From: an uncultured Oleiphilus sp.
GTDB lineage: Bacteria; Pseudomonadota; Gammaproteobacteria; Pseudomonadales; Oleiphilaceae
DNA length: 64,000 bases
Direction: 5' to 3'
Assembly: GCA_913020495.1 (NCBI GenBank)
Contig: CAJWBJ010000001.1
Coordinates: 36,910-100,909, forward strand
Shown in pieces: positions 56,263 to 64,000 of this stretch (the first letter of the stretch is position 1; each line of letters starts with the position of its first letter). The translations under genes were made by a program, and so were the position numbers. The notes below the pieces were generated by a model. It made no database searches, was not told where the DNA came from, and saw nothing but the letters and a program-made list of their open reading frames with translations.

Positions 56263-56796
56263 TTGAATACAATTTTAGTCACATCATTAGAAGCTATCTA
56301 CTCCTTCTTAGTTATCGTTACGCTATTCCAAATTAGCAAACATTACGTCCTGTGCTCTGTGTCTAGCCTGAAAACAAAACAAAGGCATAAACGAAGGCAT
56401 CCAAAATTTCAAACCTCTCGACGCGAGACTCATTCAAATCGCCAAGTTCAAAATAAACCTCCACTTGATTACTATTCTTATAGCCTTCCAGAGCCTGAAA
56501 TTTCGATTTCTTTTGGTCATGACCCTGCTTGCTATACCAAAGGAACACCTGAATTCAAACAAACTACACCATCACAAACCGGACTAATTTTAAATAATTA
56601 TATTGACGACTTTTTTACTCCATCACCTTCAAAAGAAATGCAAAACATCACGACACCAACATGTCAGAATTACCATAATGACTCACCTGCCAACGATGAA
56701 TTTATAACTGTTATTGAGCCAGATTTTGATCCTATCAACTGCCCATCACAAAATGGATCGATCACAGCAATGAAACCAAATACAGAATTTTCTTGA
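56263..56796 (+). CDS. Hypothetical single-pass membrane protein, paralogue of the 26776 gene
   Basis: 177 aa, TTG start (the only start codon between the upstream stop and the membrane segment). N-terminal membrane segment (about 8-27), then a basic stretch 'KTKQRHKRRHPKF', a Pro-rich region and an acidic tail. It shares 'LEA...FLVIVTLFQISKHY', 'GLILNNYIDDFF' and 'DEFITVIEPD' with the protein at 26776-27306. No known family recognised. Confidence 0.65.
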   Translation: MNTILVTSLEAIYSFLVIVTLFQISKHYVLCSVSSLKTKQRHKRRHPKFQTSRRETHSNRQVQNKPPLDYYSYSLPEPEISISFGHDPACYTKGTPEFKQTTPSQTGLILNNYIDDFFTPSPSKEMQNITTPTCQNYHNDSPANDEFITVIEPDFDPINCPSQNGSITAMKPNTEFS

Positions 56797-56960
56797 ATTG
56801 GTCTACACCAATCAATGAGTAGGTAAGCAGCAATATATTTAAGCTTTAGACTTTAAATAGAACATCTTTAGATGCTAGAAAGCAGTATCTCAGGTAGGGA
56901 CGAATTTTTATATTTAAAGAGAGTTTTAGTTACTGAAAGTCAGTTTCATATAGATGATAC

Positions 56961-56992
56961 AAAAAGGCCAGAGTCAGGACTCTGGCCTTTTT
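56961..56992. terminator. Bidirectional terminator
   Basis: AAAAAGGCCAGAGT / ACTCTGGCCTTTTT, 14-bp perfect stem with a CAGG loop, between convergent genes. Confidence 0.9.
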
Positions 56993-57007
56993 ATTTTACA
57001 GAGAGGT

Positions 57008-58189
57008 TTATTTCTCTAGTTTGATCTTACCAAATACTCCAGCGTGATCAGATGGGTTTAAACCACTTGTGTCTGTCATATCAGCGTTGCTGTCACCGAC
57101 AACTTTAGCTTTCAACTTCGCCACTTCACGTGCTTTTGGATCAAAGAAGATGTGATCGATACGTTGATACAATTCAGCATCTTCATCAGATACGTTTGGT
57201 GCGAAGCAGCAAGTAAAACCATCTTTAGGCTTTTTCTTTGATAACCAAATATCGCTGTAACCGGTTCCTACCGCCTGTAAGTAAGGAGGATATAAAGTTC
57301 CTAGACCAAACGCAGACTCAAATGGTCCATCTTCCGGTGCACTGTTAAAGTCACCAACCAAAATAACTGGTAAAGCTGGTGCAGTAGTTGCTGTAACTAC
57401 TTGCAGTAATTCATTCATCTGAATAGCTTGTAGAGACATATATGGCTCAGATCCACCGACTTCTAAGTGAGTGTTTACAAAACGATAATCAGCGCCTTTT
57501 ACGTTCACATCAATCATGTTGTAACCACGGGTAAATTCAACCGTTGTACCTGCAAGATCTACAGAACCGTTTGTTGTAAAGTTAGCACTATATTCGTTAG
57601 CGAAGCTTACATTTTCGTTGTTCTTGACGAGTATGACATCACGATCATGAAGACGAACATCTGCGAATGTTGGGTAACCAGTTTCATCGACACCTGTAAC
57701 CATAGGAAGTTCTAAATCGGCATTATCGACGCTAGAAGCTACGGTGTAATCTAAACCGCGCTCTGCAAGTGCTGCCATCAGAATATCTAAATAATCATAC
57801 ACAACATCGGTAGCTGGGCTAGTGCCGCCAACTAGTGAGTCAGCTGGACCTGTGAACCACTGAGAGACTTCTTGTAAACCAATGACATGAGGTCGACGAC
57901 GCTCAATTTCATCAGCAAGTGCTTGTGCACGCTCTGGGAAATTAGTTGCTTGAACTGTCTGGAACACTTCGCTTACTGCTAGAGGAATAGCAATAGGATT
58001 TTGCTGTTCTGGAGGTAATTCAGCCTGCTGCTGTGCAGTCGCGATAACTGGGAATATATCAGCACCTAAGTATATGTTACGTGACATAACTTTGATTTTA
58101 TCAGTGCTTGAATCGGCTGCGGCCATTTGTGTTGTTAACATAGTTGCGCCAAGTACTAACGCTCCCATCTTGCTCATGTGTAATTTCAT
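57008..58189 (-). CDS. Secreted endonuclease/exonuclease/phosphatase-family protein
   Basis: About 393 aa from the ATG at 58189 (GGAG 7 nt upstream; the track's ATG is four codons earlier). Signal peptide ending 'TTQMAAA'. EEP fold: 'SRNIYLG', 'VIGLQEV', 'VNTHLEVGG', 'VILVGDFNSAPED', 'RIDHIFF' and 'NPSDHAGV' supply the metal and His/Asp set. These proteins are secreted nucleases or sphingomyelinase-like phosphodiesterases. With ceramidase 4 kb away, a sphingomyelinase-like role is possible but unproven. Confidence 0.85.
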   Translation of the reverse strand: MKLHMSKMGALVLGATMLTTQMAAADSSTDKIKVMSRNIYLGADIFPVIATAQQQAELPPEQQNPIAIPLAVSEVFQTVQATNFPERAQALADEIERRRPHVIGLQEVSQWFTGPADSLVGGTSPATDVVYDYLDILMAALAERGLDYTVASSVDNADLELPMVTGVDETGYPTFADVRLHDRDVILVKNNENVSFANEYSANFTTNGSVDLAGTTVEFTRGYNMIDVNVKGADYRFVNTHLEVGGSEPYMSLQAIQMNELLQVVTATTAPALPVILVGDFNSAPEDGPFESAFGLGTLYPPYLQAVGTGYSDIWLSKKKPKDGFTCCFAPNVSDEDAELYQRIDHIFFDPKAREVAKLKAKVVGDSNADMTDTSGLNPSDHAGVFGKIKLEK

Positions 58190-58255
58190 GGTGTGCTCCA
58201 TTATTATTAAGTTATATTTTTAATTATTTTCGTATGGCATCAATCCAAGGAAAAA

Positions 58256-58300
58256 TGCACTGCAATTATGCTCGCGCAGGTGAGGCAAACTTGCAGTGCA
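58256..58300. repeat. 10-bp inverted repeat upstream of the EEP gene
   Basis: TGCACTGCAA (58256-58265) and TTGCAGTGCA (58291-58300), 10/10, separated by 25 nt. It lies 67 bp before the EEP start and could be a regulator site pair or a leader hairpin. Confidence 0.55.
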
Positions 58301-58459
58301 AATTCAGGTTAAAACGTGTTCAAAAGTGTGCAAATCAAGGTACTTTGGGGGACTAGTTCACAATATTGATGAATGGAGTGCTTGAGCGAAAATTGGAATG
58401 CGAGACTGTTGGCTAACTATTTTTTACTGGCCGGCAACATAATTGCTTTTAGAAAGGTG

Positions 58460-61400
58460 CTACGAATAAGCATCGTTCACCTTTTGAATCAATTCAGTTA
58501 AAGCCTGCTGATCCTCTTCACTCAACTCACAATGATCCAATACATAGTTAGCAGTTTTAATCACTGCACGCCACCGCGGCTTAGCAGGTAAAGTCTTCAC
58601 ACTTAAGTACTTATCCAAGGTTCGTGTTTTAGCGGTCGCACCATCAATATAGACACGCCAACAATGACTTTCTTCTGCAAGGTCTGCCTTTGTTTTATGG
58701 GTATATCGCTCCCATGTGATAAGTGTCATACGTAACGCTTGGACAACCAACTCTTTTGGATCAGCTTCAGGTAAGTAAGTAGATACTTCGGGTAAATTTA
58801 CAACCTCATCAGTATTGAGCTGAATCAGTGTTGACTCGATCTGCTCCATTCGCTGTCGGTTTTCAGCCAACTCCTGAGTTAGACTTGAAAGTAGTACTTG
58901 AGTACTTGTTGCCGTTTTTATGTCATTGCTGCGAAGGATCAGCGATAGAAATCGCTCATTATCACTACCAGTCGTTTGGACTGATACTCTTACGGCTTTT
59001 GATTGTGTATTAAGCAGAAGAGATAATTTACTTCGCGTTTGGTCCGAGTTTAAATGCGCATTAAGCTGGGAAATCGATTCATCATCGATATAACGGGAAA
59101 TGGCAATATCGGAGTGGCTCAAGTCAGATTGACTAAGGCCAGACAGCTCTGCATCATCTATTTCCATCAAAGACCTGGCACCAATATTGGCGAATACAAT
59201 ATCTAGGTCTTCATTTAACAGTAAGATATTTTCTTGTGATGTATCCAATGCATTAGTGAGCCGTAAATTAGACAGATTGAGTTGTTGCTTTTGGTTTTTC
59301 TGGTGTTGGACCTCATTTTTAAGCTGCTCATTTTCTAATGAAGCGCTTAGCAAGCGCTTAACACTGACTTGACTATAAACGCGCGCAATGAGTTCTTGCT
59401 CATGGTAAGGCTTGGTAAGATAATCATTCGCACCAGCATTAAGCGCCTGTACAATATCATGAACCTGATGTCGCGCGGTTAGCATAATAACGGGTAGGTT
59501 ATAGGCATCGTGCTGCTTTCGAATTTCTTTACAAACCTCCAAACCATTTTTCCCGGGCATCATCCAGTCCAGCAAGATAAGTTCTGGTGAGGAATGAGGC
59601 AGCTGTTCCAATAAAGAGCGCCCGTCTGGAAACACTTCAATTTGATAACCTGCTGCAACTAATTGACTGGCTACGAGCTCCCGGTTCACTTCTTCATCAT
59701 CAGCATACAAAATCAGCGCATTCTTAGTCAGACTCTTAGTATCCTCTTCAGATGTGAATGGGACACTCATACTCATGTCATTTGATACATTGATAGACCC
59801 TAAAACTTCCTGCTCATAGTGCTCAGCTTCACTCACTTTTAACACACTTTTAGGTTTGAGTTCTGCGATAGGAAGTGTAAATTCTGCAGTTGTACCCTCA
59901 CCTTCTATTGACCTGAGCGTTAAAATCCCTTTGTGTAACTCAACAAGCATTCGTGTAATAGACAAGCCCAACCCTGAACCCCTAATTTCATTACGGGATT
60001 GATTATCGGCCATTTCAAACGGTTTCAAAGCCATATCTAACTGGTCAGGTGAAATACCGATACCACTATCAGTCACTTGAATCTGAATTTGCTTACCTTG
60101 ACGGTGAGCTTCAATGTGTACACTCCCGTGCTCGGTAAATTTGATCGCATTACCTATTAAATTGTAGAGAATCTGCTGTAGGCGCTGTTCATCTGCAAGC
60201 ACTTGATTAGCGTCTTCATCGATATCATAGTCCAGCGTGATCGGCTTGTTTTTAATGAGCGGACTCAGACTTTGAATCGTACTTTCAATAAGCGGACTCA
60301 AATAAGTGGGCGTTATTTGAATACTAAGTTTATCGTGCTTCATGCTCGATATGTCGAGTATATCGTTAACCAAATTCCCTAAACGTTTTGCCGTTGATTC
60401 AATGAGATTGATTCTGTTTTGAGCACCACTAGATAGACTTGGAGACTCTTGTTTAATGGTTTTAGCCAAACCAGCAATGCCATGAAGCGGCATTCTTAGC
60501 TCATGAGAGGTACTGGCCAAAAAGTCATCTTTAAATTCATCAAGTTTGATGAGCGATTTATTTTGCTCTTGAAGCGTCGTCGATAAAGTTTCTATTTCGC
60601 GGAAGTTCTTTAAATACCGCCTAACAAGCCCGGTTAATTGAAATAGCACAAAAGCCAAAACCCCCAAATGGGTCAGGTTTGTCGTATTAATCACATAACT
60701 ATAATTAAGCATGTCATTGATGACGGCAAAAAGAAAAACAAACAGACTTAAGCCAAAAACTTTCGCATTCTTAAGCTTGGTCTTTAGTGCACGCCACCAG
60801 CTATATAAAATAAAAGGCACGAATATCAATAGCAGTATTTGAAAGTAGGGGTTTAACGTTGCATAGATTTCCACATCAAGTATTAACACGGCAATGCAGA
60901 AAGGAATTGCCGTTAACCAACCAAGCCAGGGAAGCCTCCTAGAGGTAGCTTGAGGAAAAATCAATTGAAAATAACTCAGAAAAAGCGGCAACATGAGATA
61001 CATCGTAATGTTTTCGGTTGCCTGTAGCGTTTGCCAGTCAAATCGATTGAGCAAATAAAGTACACGCTCATCCATACTCAAACGCCGAATACCGATAGCA
61101 AAACAAAATAAGCTAAAGAATAGAATTTTCTTATCCTTAGGTCGAGATAGAAATATCAGCAAACAAAAGACGGCCGTTCCAAGCAACATCGTGCTATATG
61201 CTACAGCCTTGAGAATAGGTATATCTCTAATAAGATGTACGCCACTATCATCGGTGATTTGAGGGGCATACCATATGCCTCCCCACTGATAATGGTAATT
61301 TGATGTTTTTATGAAAAGCTTAATTCTTCCATTTTGTGGCGTAAATTCATAAACCCTAGGTAAATAAGCCGGTTTTTCATGCTCTTTATCTGTGGCGATA

Positions 61401-61843
61401 ATGCCATTACCACCAAGTCGAACACCGTTACTCCACAGCTCATAAGCGCTTGCCATGTCAGGGAAGTAAATATAGACCTTCTCCAAGTCTGCAGGCACCC
61501 TTATTTCTTTGTAATAAGTGCCGTAGCCTTTTGGTGAAAGAAGCTTCTGAGTTTCAGGTATCTCACTGGATTTCTGACTCCATGAGCCTGGCACATAGAC
61601 TCTTTCCCATGAATTTATCTGTTGATCATCATAAACATGAGTAAAGGCTCTCCAAGCGAATGACCATCCTCCTTTCAGACTATGTACATCACCACCTCCC
61701 CAACTATTCAGGCGCAAATCAATAACATCACTATTTGCAGGCTCAACGTTAGTCGCCGAACCCGATTCTTGGCCGTAGCAATCCGTCGAGCCCAGAAGGA
61801 AAAGTAATATATAAAGAATATTAAGTAGGAGTTTATCGGTCAT
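58460..61843 (-). CDS. 7TM-DISM hybrid sensor histidine kinase/response regulator
   Basis: 1127 aa. Signal peptide (1-24), periplasmic DISM-type beta domain (about 30-205), seven membrane segments (about 210-410), HisKA with His447 in 'LASTSHELRMPLHG', HATPase_c (about 545-670, 'NLIGNAIKFTEHG', 'GSGLGLSITRMLVE'), receiver domain (about 710-830, 'LLDWMMPGKNG'), then a coiled coil, a PAS-like segment and a conserved C-terminal piece ('HCWRVYIDGATAKTRTLDKYL'). No cognate regulator beside it. 7TM-DISM domains bind carbohydrate-like ligands. Confidence 0.9.
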   Translation of the reverse strand: MTDKLLLNILYILLFLLGSTDCYGQESGSATNVEPANSDVIDLRLNSWGGGDVHSLKGGWSFAWRAFTHVYDDQQINSWERVYVPGSWSQKSSEIPETQKLLSPKGYGTYYKEIRVPADLEKVYIYFPDMASAYELWSNGVRLGGNGIIATDKEHEKPAYLPRVYEFTPQNGRIKLFIKTSNYHYQWGGIWYAPQITDDSGVHLIRDIPILKAVAYSTMLLGTAVFCLLIFLSRPKDKKILFFSLFCFAIGIRRLSMDERVLYLLNRFDWQTLQATENITMYLMLPLFLSYFQLIFPQATSRRLPWLGWLTAIPFCIAVLILDVEIYATLNPYFQILLLIFVPFILYSWWRALKTKLKNAKVFGLSLFVFLFAVINDMLNYSYVINTTNLTHLGVLAFVLFQLTGLVRRYLKNFREIETLSTTLQEQNKSLIKLDEFKDDFLASTSHELRMPLHGIAGLAKTIKQESPSLSSGAQNRINLIESTAKRLGNLVNDILDISSMKHDKLSIQITPTYLSPLIESTIQSLSPLIKNKPITLDYDIDEDANQVLADEQRLQQILYNLIGNAIKFTEHGSVHIEAHRQGKQIQIQVTDSGIGISPDQLDMALKPFEMADNQSRNEIRGSGLGLSITRMLVELHKGILTLRSIEGEGTTAEFTLPIAELKPKSVLKVSEAEHYEQEVLGSINVSNDMSMSVPFTSEEDTKSLTKNALILYADDEEVNRELVASQLVAAGYQIEVFPDGRSLLEQLPHSSPELILLDWMMPGKNGLEVCKEIRKQHDAYNLPVIMLTARHQVHDIVQALNAGANDYLTKPYHEQELIARVYSQVSVKRLLSASLENEQLKNEVQHQKNQKQQLNLSNLRLTNALDTSQENILLLNEDLDIVFANIGARSLMEIDDAELSGLSQSDLSHSDIAISRYIDDESISQLNAHLNSDQTRSKLSLLLNTQSKAVRVSVQTTGSDNERFLSLILRSNDIKTATSTQVLLSSLTQELAENRQRMEQIESTLIQLNTDEVVNLPEVSTYLPEADPKELVVQALRMTLITWERYTHKTKADLAEESHCWRVYIDGATAKTRTLDKYLSVKTLPAKPRWRAVIKTANYVLDHCELSEEDQQALTELIQKVNDAYS

Positions 61844-62154
61844 TTTAGTTAGTAATTATTGTTATTTGATATATTTTTATTTGAGCATGGTACAAATATC
61901 AATAGTAACGCGAATCGTAAGCAGAAATCTTGCGATAATTCATTATGAGAGAAAAAAGGGGGGGCTCGGAATAACCACGATCAAACAAAAGACTTATATT
62001 TGAAGCTGCATGTACATTTTTGTATGCTGTAAGAGATGCGATTTAACAGCAATAACGCAAACATATTTATAAAAAGCAGCTTAAAGTTGTGGAATATTAA
62101 ACTGCTTTTTCTGTTAATGATTTACTAGCTAACCAACGATTGATTATTTCGCAC
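61844..62154. other. 311-bp spacer upstream of the hybrid kinase
   Basis: No gene. It contains a terminator for the gene on its right (62071-62110) and the promoter of the hybrid kinase. A run of seven G (about 61961-61968) is unusual in this AT-rich DNA. Confidence 0.5.
62071..62110 (-). terminator. Terminator of the DUF2059-like gene
   Basis: AAAAAGCAG / CTGCTTTTT arms (9/9) around a 22-nt loop that pairs further. A and T runs on both sides make it effective on the minus strand. Confidence 0.65.
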
Positions 62155-62970
62155 TTATACTTTTTTTATGATCAAATTAACAAAATTCTTTGTAAATTCA
62201 TTCAAGTACAAGTTGAAAATATCCATCGAAGAGGTCCAATAGACCTGGCCATTTTTCGAATTTAAAAAAGCAATATACTCTGACAAATTCTGATCCGAAA
62301 TATCTTTATAAATATAGTGAGTACTAAGAGACAGATACTCTGAGAACTGTGCTTTCAGAACACCTTCCATGCTTTGCCATTGTTTTTCTAATTCAGCCTC
62401 CATAAAGTCTGCGGCTTCTGGCTTGACTGCTTTAAAAATATCTAAAGTTGAAAACATCATACCTTTAACCATGTTCATCATCACATCTTCCACATGTAAC
62501 GACCTTATCAGCTTCTGCACCAGCTCTAAGCGCTCAGTTGAAGTTGAGTTATTGGTTGCCATTTCATGCGCATACTTTTGCATTTCAGCTTGAAATACAG
62601 GTTCATTCGCTTGGCTTTCAGCCACAACAATGGCTTTGCCTAAATCTGTTTCCAGAAATGAAATCGCATGACTCAAACCTCCGGCCTTGGAGTTCGTCGT
62701 TAAATAATTAAGCGCCAAACCCTGCCCATCAATTTCTGCAATAGCCTCATTCATCAAACTGCCAATTTTTTCATGCTCAACAATATCTTCAGTTAATAAG
62801 CGCTGAAGATTAATTTGCTGCTCGAATTGTTGAGGCAACATATCTATACCCTGCTGTAGGCCTGATATGTGTAAAAATTTCTGCGCCTGCTCAACAGATA
62901 AATTTTCTGCTTGCGCCACAGAGAGGTTAAATATAACCAAGATAAAAATATAAAATCCTTTCAATTTCAT
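62155..62970 (-). CDS. Hypothetical periplasmic protein (DUF2059-like)
   Basis: 271 aa with a signal peptide (cleavage about residue 21, 'SVAQA'). All-helical; the C-terminal part ('YIYKDISDQNLSEYIAFLNSKNGQVYWTSS') resembles DUF2059, a periplasmic domain of unknown role. Two weakly similar halves (about 25-130 and 140-265) suggest an internal duplication. Monocistronic. Confidence 0.7.
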   Translation of the reverse strand: MKLKGFYIFILVIFNLSVAQAENLSVEQAQKFLHISGLQQGIDMLPQQFEQQINLQRLLTEDIVEHEKIGSLMNEAIAEIDGQGLALNYLTTNSKAGGLSHAISFLETDLGKAIVVAESQANEPVFQAEMQKYAHEMATNNSTSTERLELVQKLIRSLHVEDVMMNMVKGMMFSTLDIFKAVKPEAADFMEAELEKQWQSMEGVLKAQFSEYLSLSTHYIYKDISDQNLSEYIAFLNSKNGQVYWTSSMDIFNLYLNEFTKNFVNLIIKKV

Positions 62971-63338
62971 GCTCCAGTCCTATCATTCACTAAGATTGTT
63001 GATTAACATTAAATGTACGCTCTGTATTTATCATGAAAAACCCATGCTTTCACATGCCACACAACAAGATGAAACAAGGTAGACACAGAAGCGCAGTGCT
63101 TTTATTGCATTATAAATAAGTTCACTTCATTAACCGTTAAATAGCGCTAATTTTGATTCACTACACATTTAAGGCCCTCAGAAAACCTATAGACTACATT
63201 TTCACCAACTCAACAGTGGAAACAACCCCTAAAGAAAACCAAATGATAACCCTTAAAAGATATAACGCCAGATATCTGTTAATATATAAGGCTCACGACA
63301 AGTCTTCGTACTTAATATCATCTATATCGTAAATTATA
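62971..63338. other. 368-bp spacer with no visible gene
   Basis: Divergent promoter region for the DUF2059-like gene and the 76-aa ORF. I see no repeat, hairpin or operator worth naming. Confidence 0.45.
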
Positions 63339-63569
63339 ATGTCACTAATCGCCGACTTAATTATTCAAGAAAAGAACCGACGAATTGTAAAGAAGATGTT
63401 CGGGACTGACGTTTCGACATCACTACCGGAAGCCACCACCCTTCCGACCACAAGCTTATTCGACCAAATTCAGCTTTTAGATACCATGATTGCCGAAAGA
63501 ACCAGTATTGATAAAACCAATTCCGAAGCCATCATTGCAGAACTGGAAGCAATTGCTCGTAGTCTTTAA
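63339..63569 (+). CDS. Small hypothetical protein
   Basis: 76 aa, ATG without a clear ribosome binding site. The sequence is helical with a Thr/Ser/Pro-rich middle ('EATTLPTTSL') and an acidic C-terminus. The frame is open and codon use looks ordinary, but I recognise no family. Could be a real small protein of the chromosome's edge next to the tRNA fragment. Confidence 0.5.
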   Translation: MSLIADLIIQEKNRRIVKKMFGTDVSTSLPEATTLPTTSLFDQIQLLDTMIAERTSIDKTNSEAIIAELEAIARSL

Positions 63570-63827
63570 GTGATTACCTCTACCCTCACCTGCTTTAATC
63601 AAAAGCCAAAATTTTCTAACCCTCTATTTTGTTGAAAAAATAGTACGCCAGAAACTTAGGTTAAATTAAAAGCTTAAATCCCTACACTCTGAGAGTAAAT
63701 ATCAATGAAGAATGTTTTTTTGATACCGTTTGGATAACTGTAATGAATACCCGCCCACTTAATTCAATCAGGTAACAACACTAGTCACTATAGAATATAT
63801 TAGAATGCGCTTATTCGTTGAAAGAAT
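63570..63827. other. Spacer before the tRNA fragment
   Basis: 258 bp without a gene. Nothing structured beyond AT-rich runs. Confidence 0.4.
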
Positions 63828-63873
63828 TGGTCGGGATGGCGGGATTCGAACCCACGACCACATGTCCCCCAGA
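63828..63873 (-). pseudogene. 3' half of a tRNA-Pro gene (candidate attachment site)
   Basis: On the minus strand it ends CATCCCGACCA, with an intact T arm (GTGGG / CCCGC around TTCGAAT), a TGGTC variable loop and a GGG anticodon loop context 'CTGGGGG'. The anticodon stem has one G-A mismatch. The matching 5' acceptor strand (expected CGGGATG) and the D arm are absent from the flanking DNA to the right. C1-G72 with discriminator A fits tRNA-Pro. It looks like a 3' duplicate left by site-specific integration or a pseudogene, not a functional tRNA. Confidence 0.6.
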
Positions 63874-64000
63874 CCTATGCGTTTTCACCAGTAAGACCAT
63901 GATTTAAAAAGATTTTAGCCCATTTTATGCAAGGGAAAAACATACCACTTTCGCCCCTTATATATCAATAGCTTACCTTATCGTTTTGCAACTGCTTTTT
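63874..64000. other. Right-edge DNA beyond the tRNA fragment
   Basis: 127 bp without recognisable coding sequence. If the tRNA fragment is a distal attachment copy, this is the first DNA of an integrated element. Confidence 0.35.

Noticed and set aside
63828-63905. Intact tRNA-Pro gene
   Set aside because: The 5' acceptor strand (CGGGATG) and a D arm cannot be found to the right, and the anticodon stem has a mismatch.
1-64000. CRISPR arrays, insertion sequences, rRNA genes, classical riboswitches
   Set aside because: I looked for regularly spaced repeats, transposase motifs and the conserved cores of c-di-GMP, cobalamin and TPP riboswitches by eye and found none.

Overview
This is a 64 kb chromosomal window from an AT-rich (by eye about 40% G+C), flagellated, type IV-piliated gammaproteobacterium, probably marine. 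Supporting evidence: a complete flgB-flgJ rod/hook/ring cluster including the outer-membrane L-ring gene flgH, perfect sigma-54 sites at flgB, PilU, a CyaB-type adenylate cyclase, QueF, YebG under a LexA box, neutral ceramidase and a PEP-CTERM protein. I cannot name the genus from sequence alone. There is no IS element, CRISPR array, phage module or rRNA; the only clear sign of mobile DNA is a 3' tRNA-Pro fragment at the right edge.

Layout. 0-8.5 kb: flagellar genes flgBCDEFGHIJ, all on the minus strand. The flgB leader holds two perfect sigma-54 promoters facing each other plus an intrinsic terminator, predicting a roughly 70-nt antisense RNA. 8.8-16.7 kb: nitroreductase, CyaB-like cyclase, queF, a YadGH-like ABC exporter, a DTW-domain tRNA-modifying enzyme, an HD-GYP-like protein with a damaged active site, and a lipoprotein. 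16.8-21.4 kb: ferric-iron binding protein and permease (no ATPase gene here), then an acyl-CoA synthetase. 21.6-28.9 kb: a Ser/Thr phospho-signalling cluster (PP2C phosphatase, kinase plus pseudokinase fusion, double-FHA membrane protein) with unknown envelope proteins and rmuC. 29-36.4 kb: two secreted Lcl/DUF1566 proteins (one with six Ig/PKD-like repeats), an RND exporter and pilU.

36.4-42.9 kb: lipase, bacteriohemerythrin, and an AraC-type regulator (apparently with an AUA start) divergent from an oxidative operon: small subunit, GMC alcohol oxidase, fumarylacetoacetase-family hydrolase, then a DJ-1/PfpI protein. 42.9-46.6 kb: an arsR-soxC-soxD-MATE operon. 46.7-50.1 kb: hisC, a palindromic intergenic element, leuB, enoyl-CoA hydratase. 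50.2-53.5 kb: AraC-type regulator and neutral ceramidase. 53.7-58.2 kb: DUF455 protein, yebG, PEP-CTERM protein, a small membrane protein homologous to the one at 26.8 kb, and a secreted EEP-family phosphodiesterase. 58.4-63.6 kb: a 7TM-DISM hybrid histidine kinase and two unknown genes, followed by the tRNA fragment.

The observations I would check first are the sigma-54-driven antisense RNA over the flgB leader, the orphan kinase/phosphatase/FHA set without a visible type VI secretion locus, the new small membrane-protein family with two members here, the AUA start, and the tRNA-Pro fragment that probably marks an island boundary.
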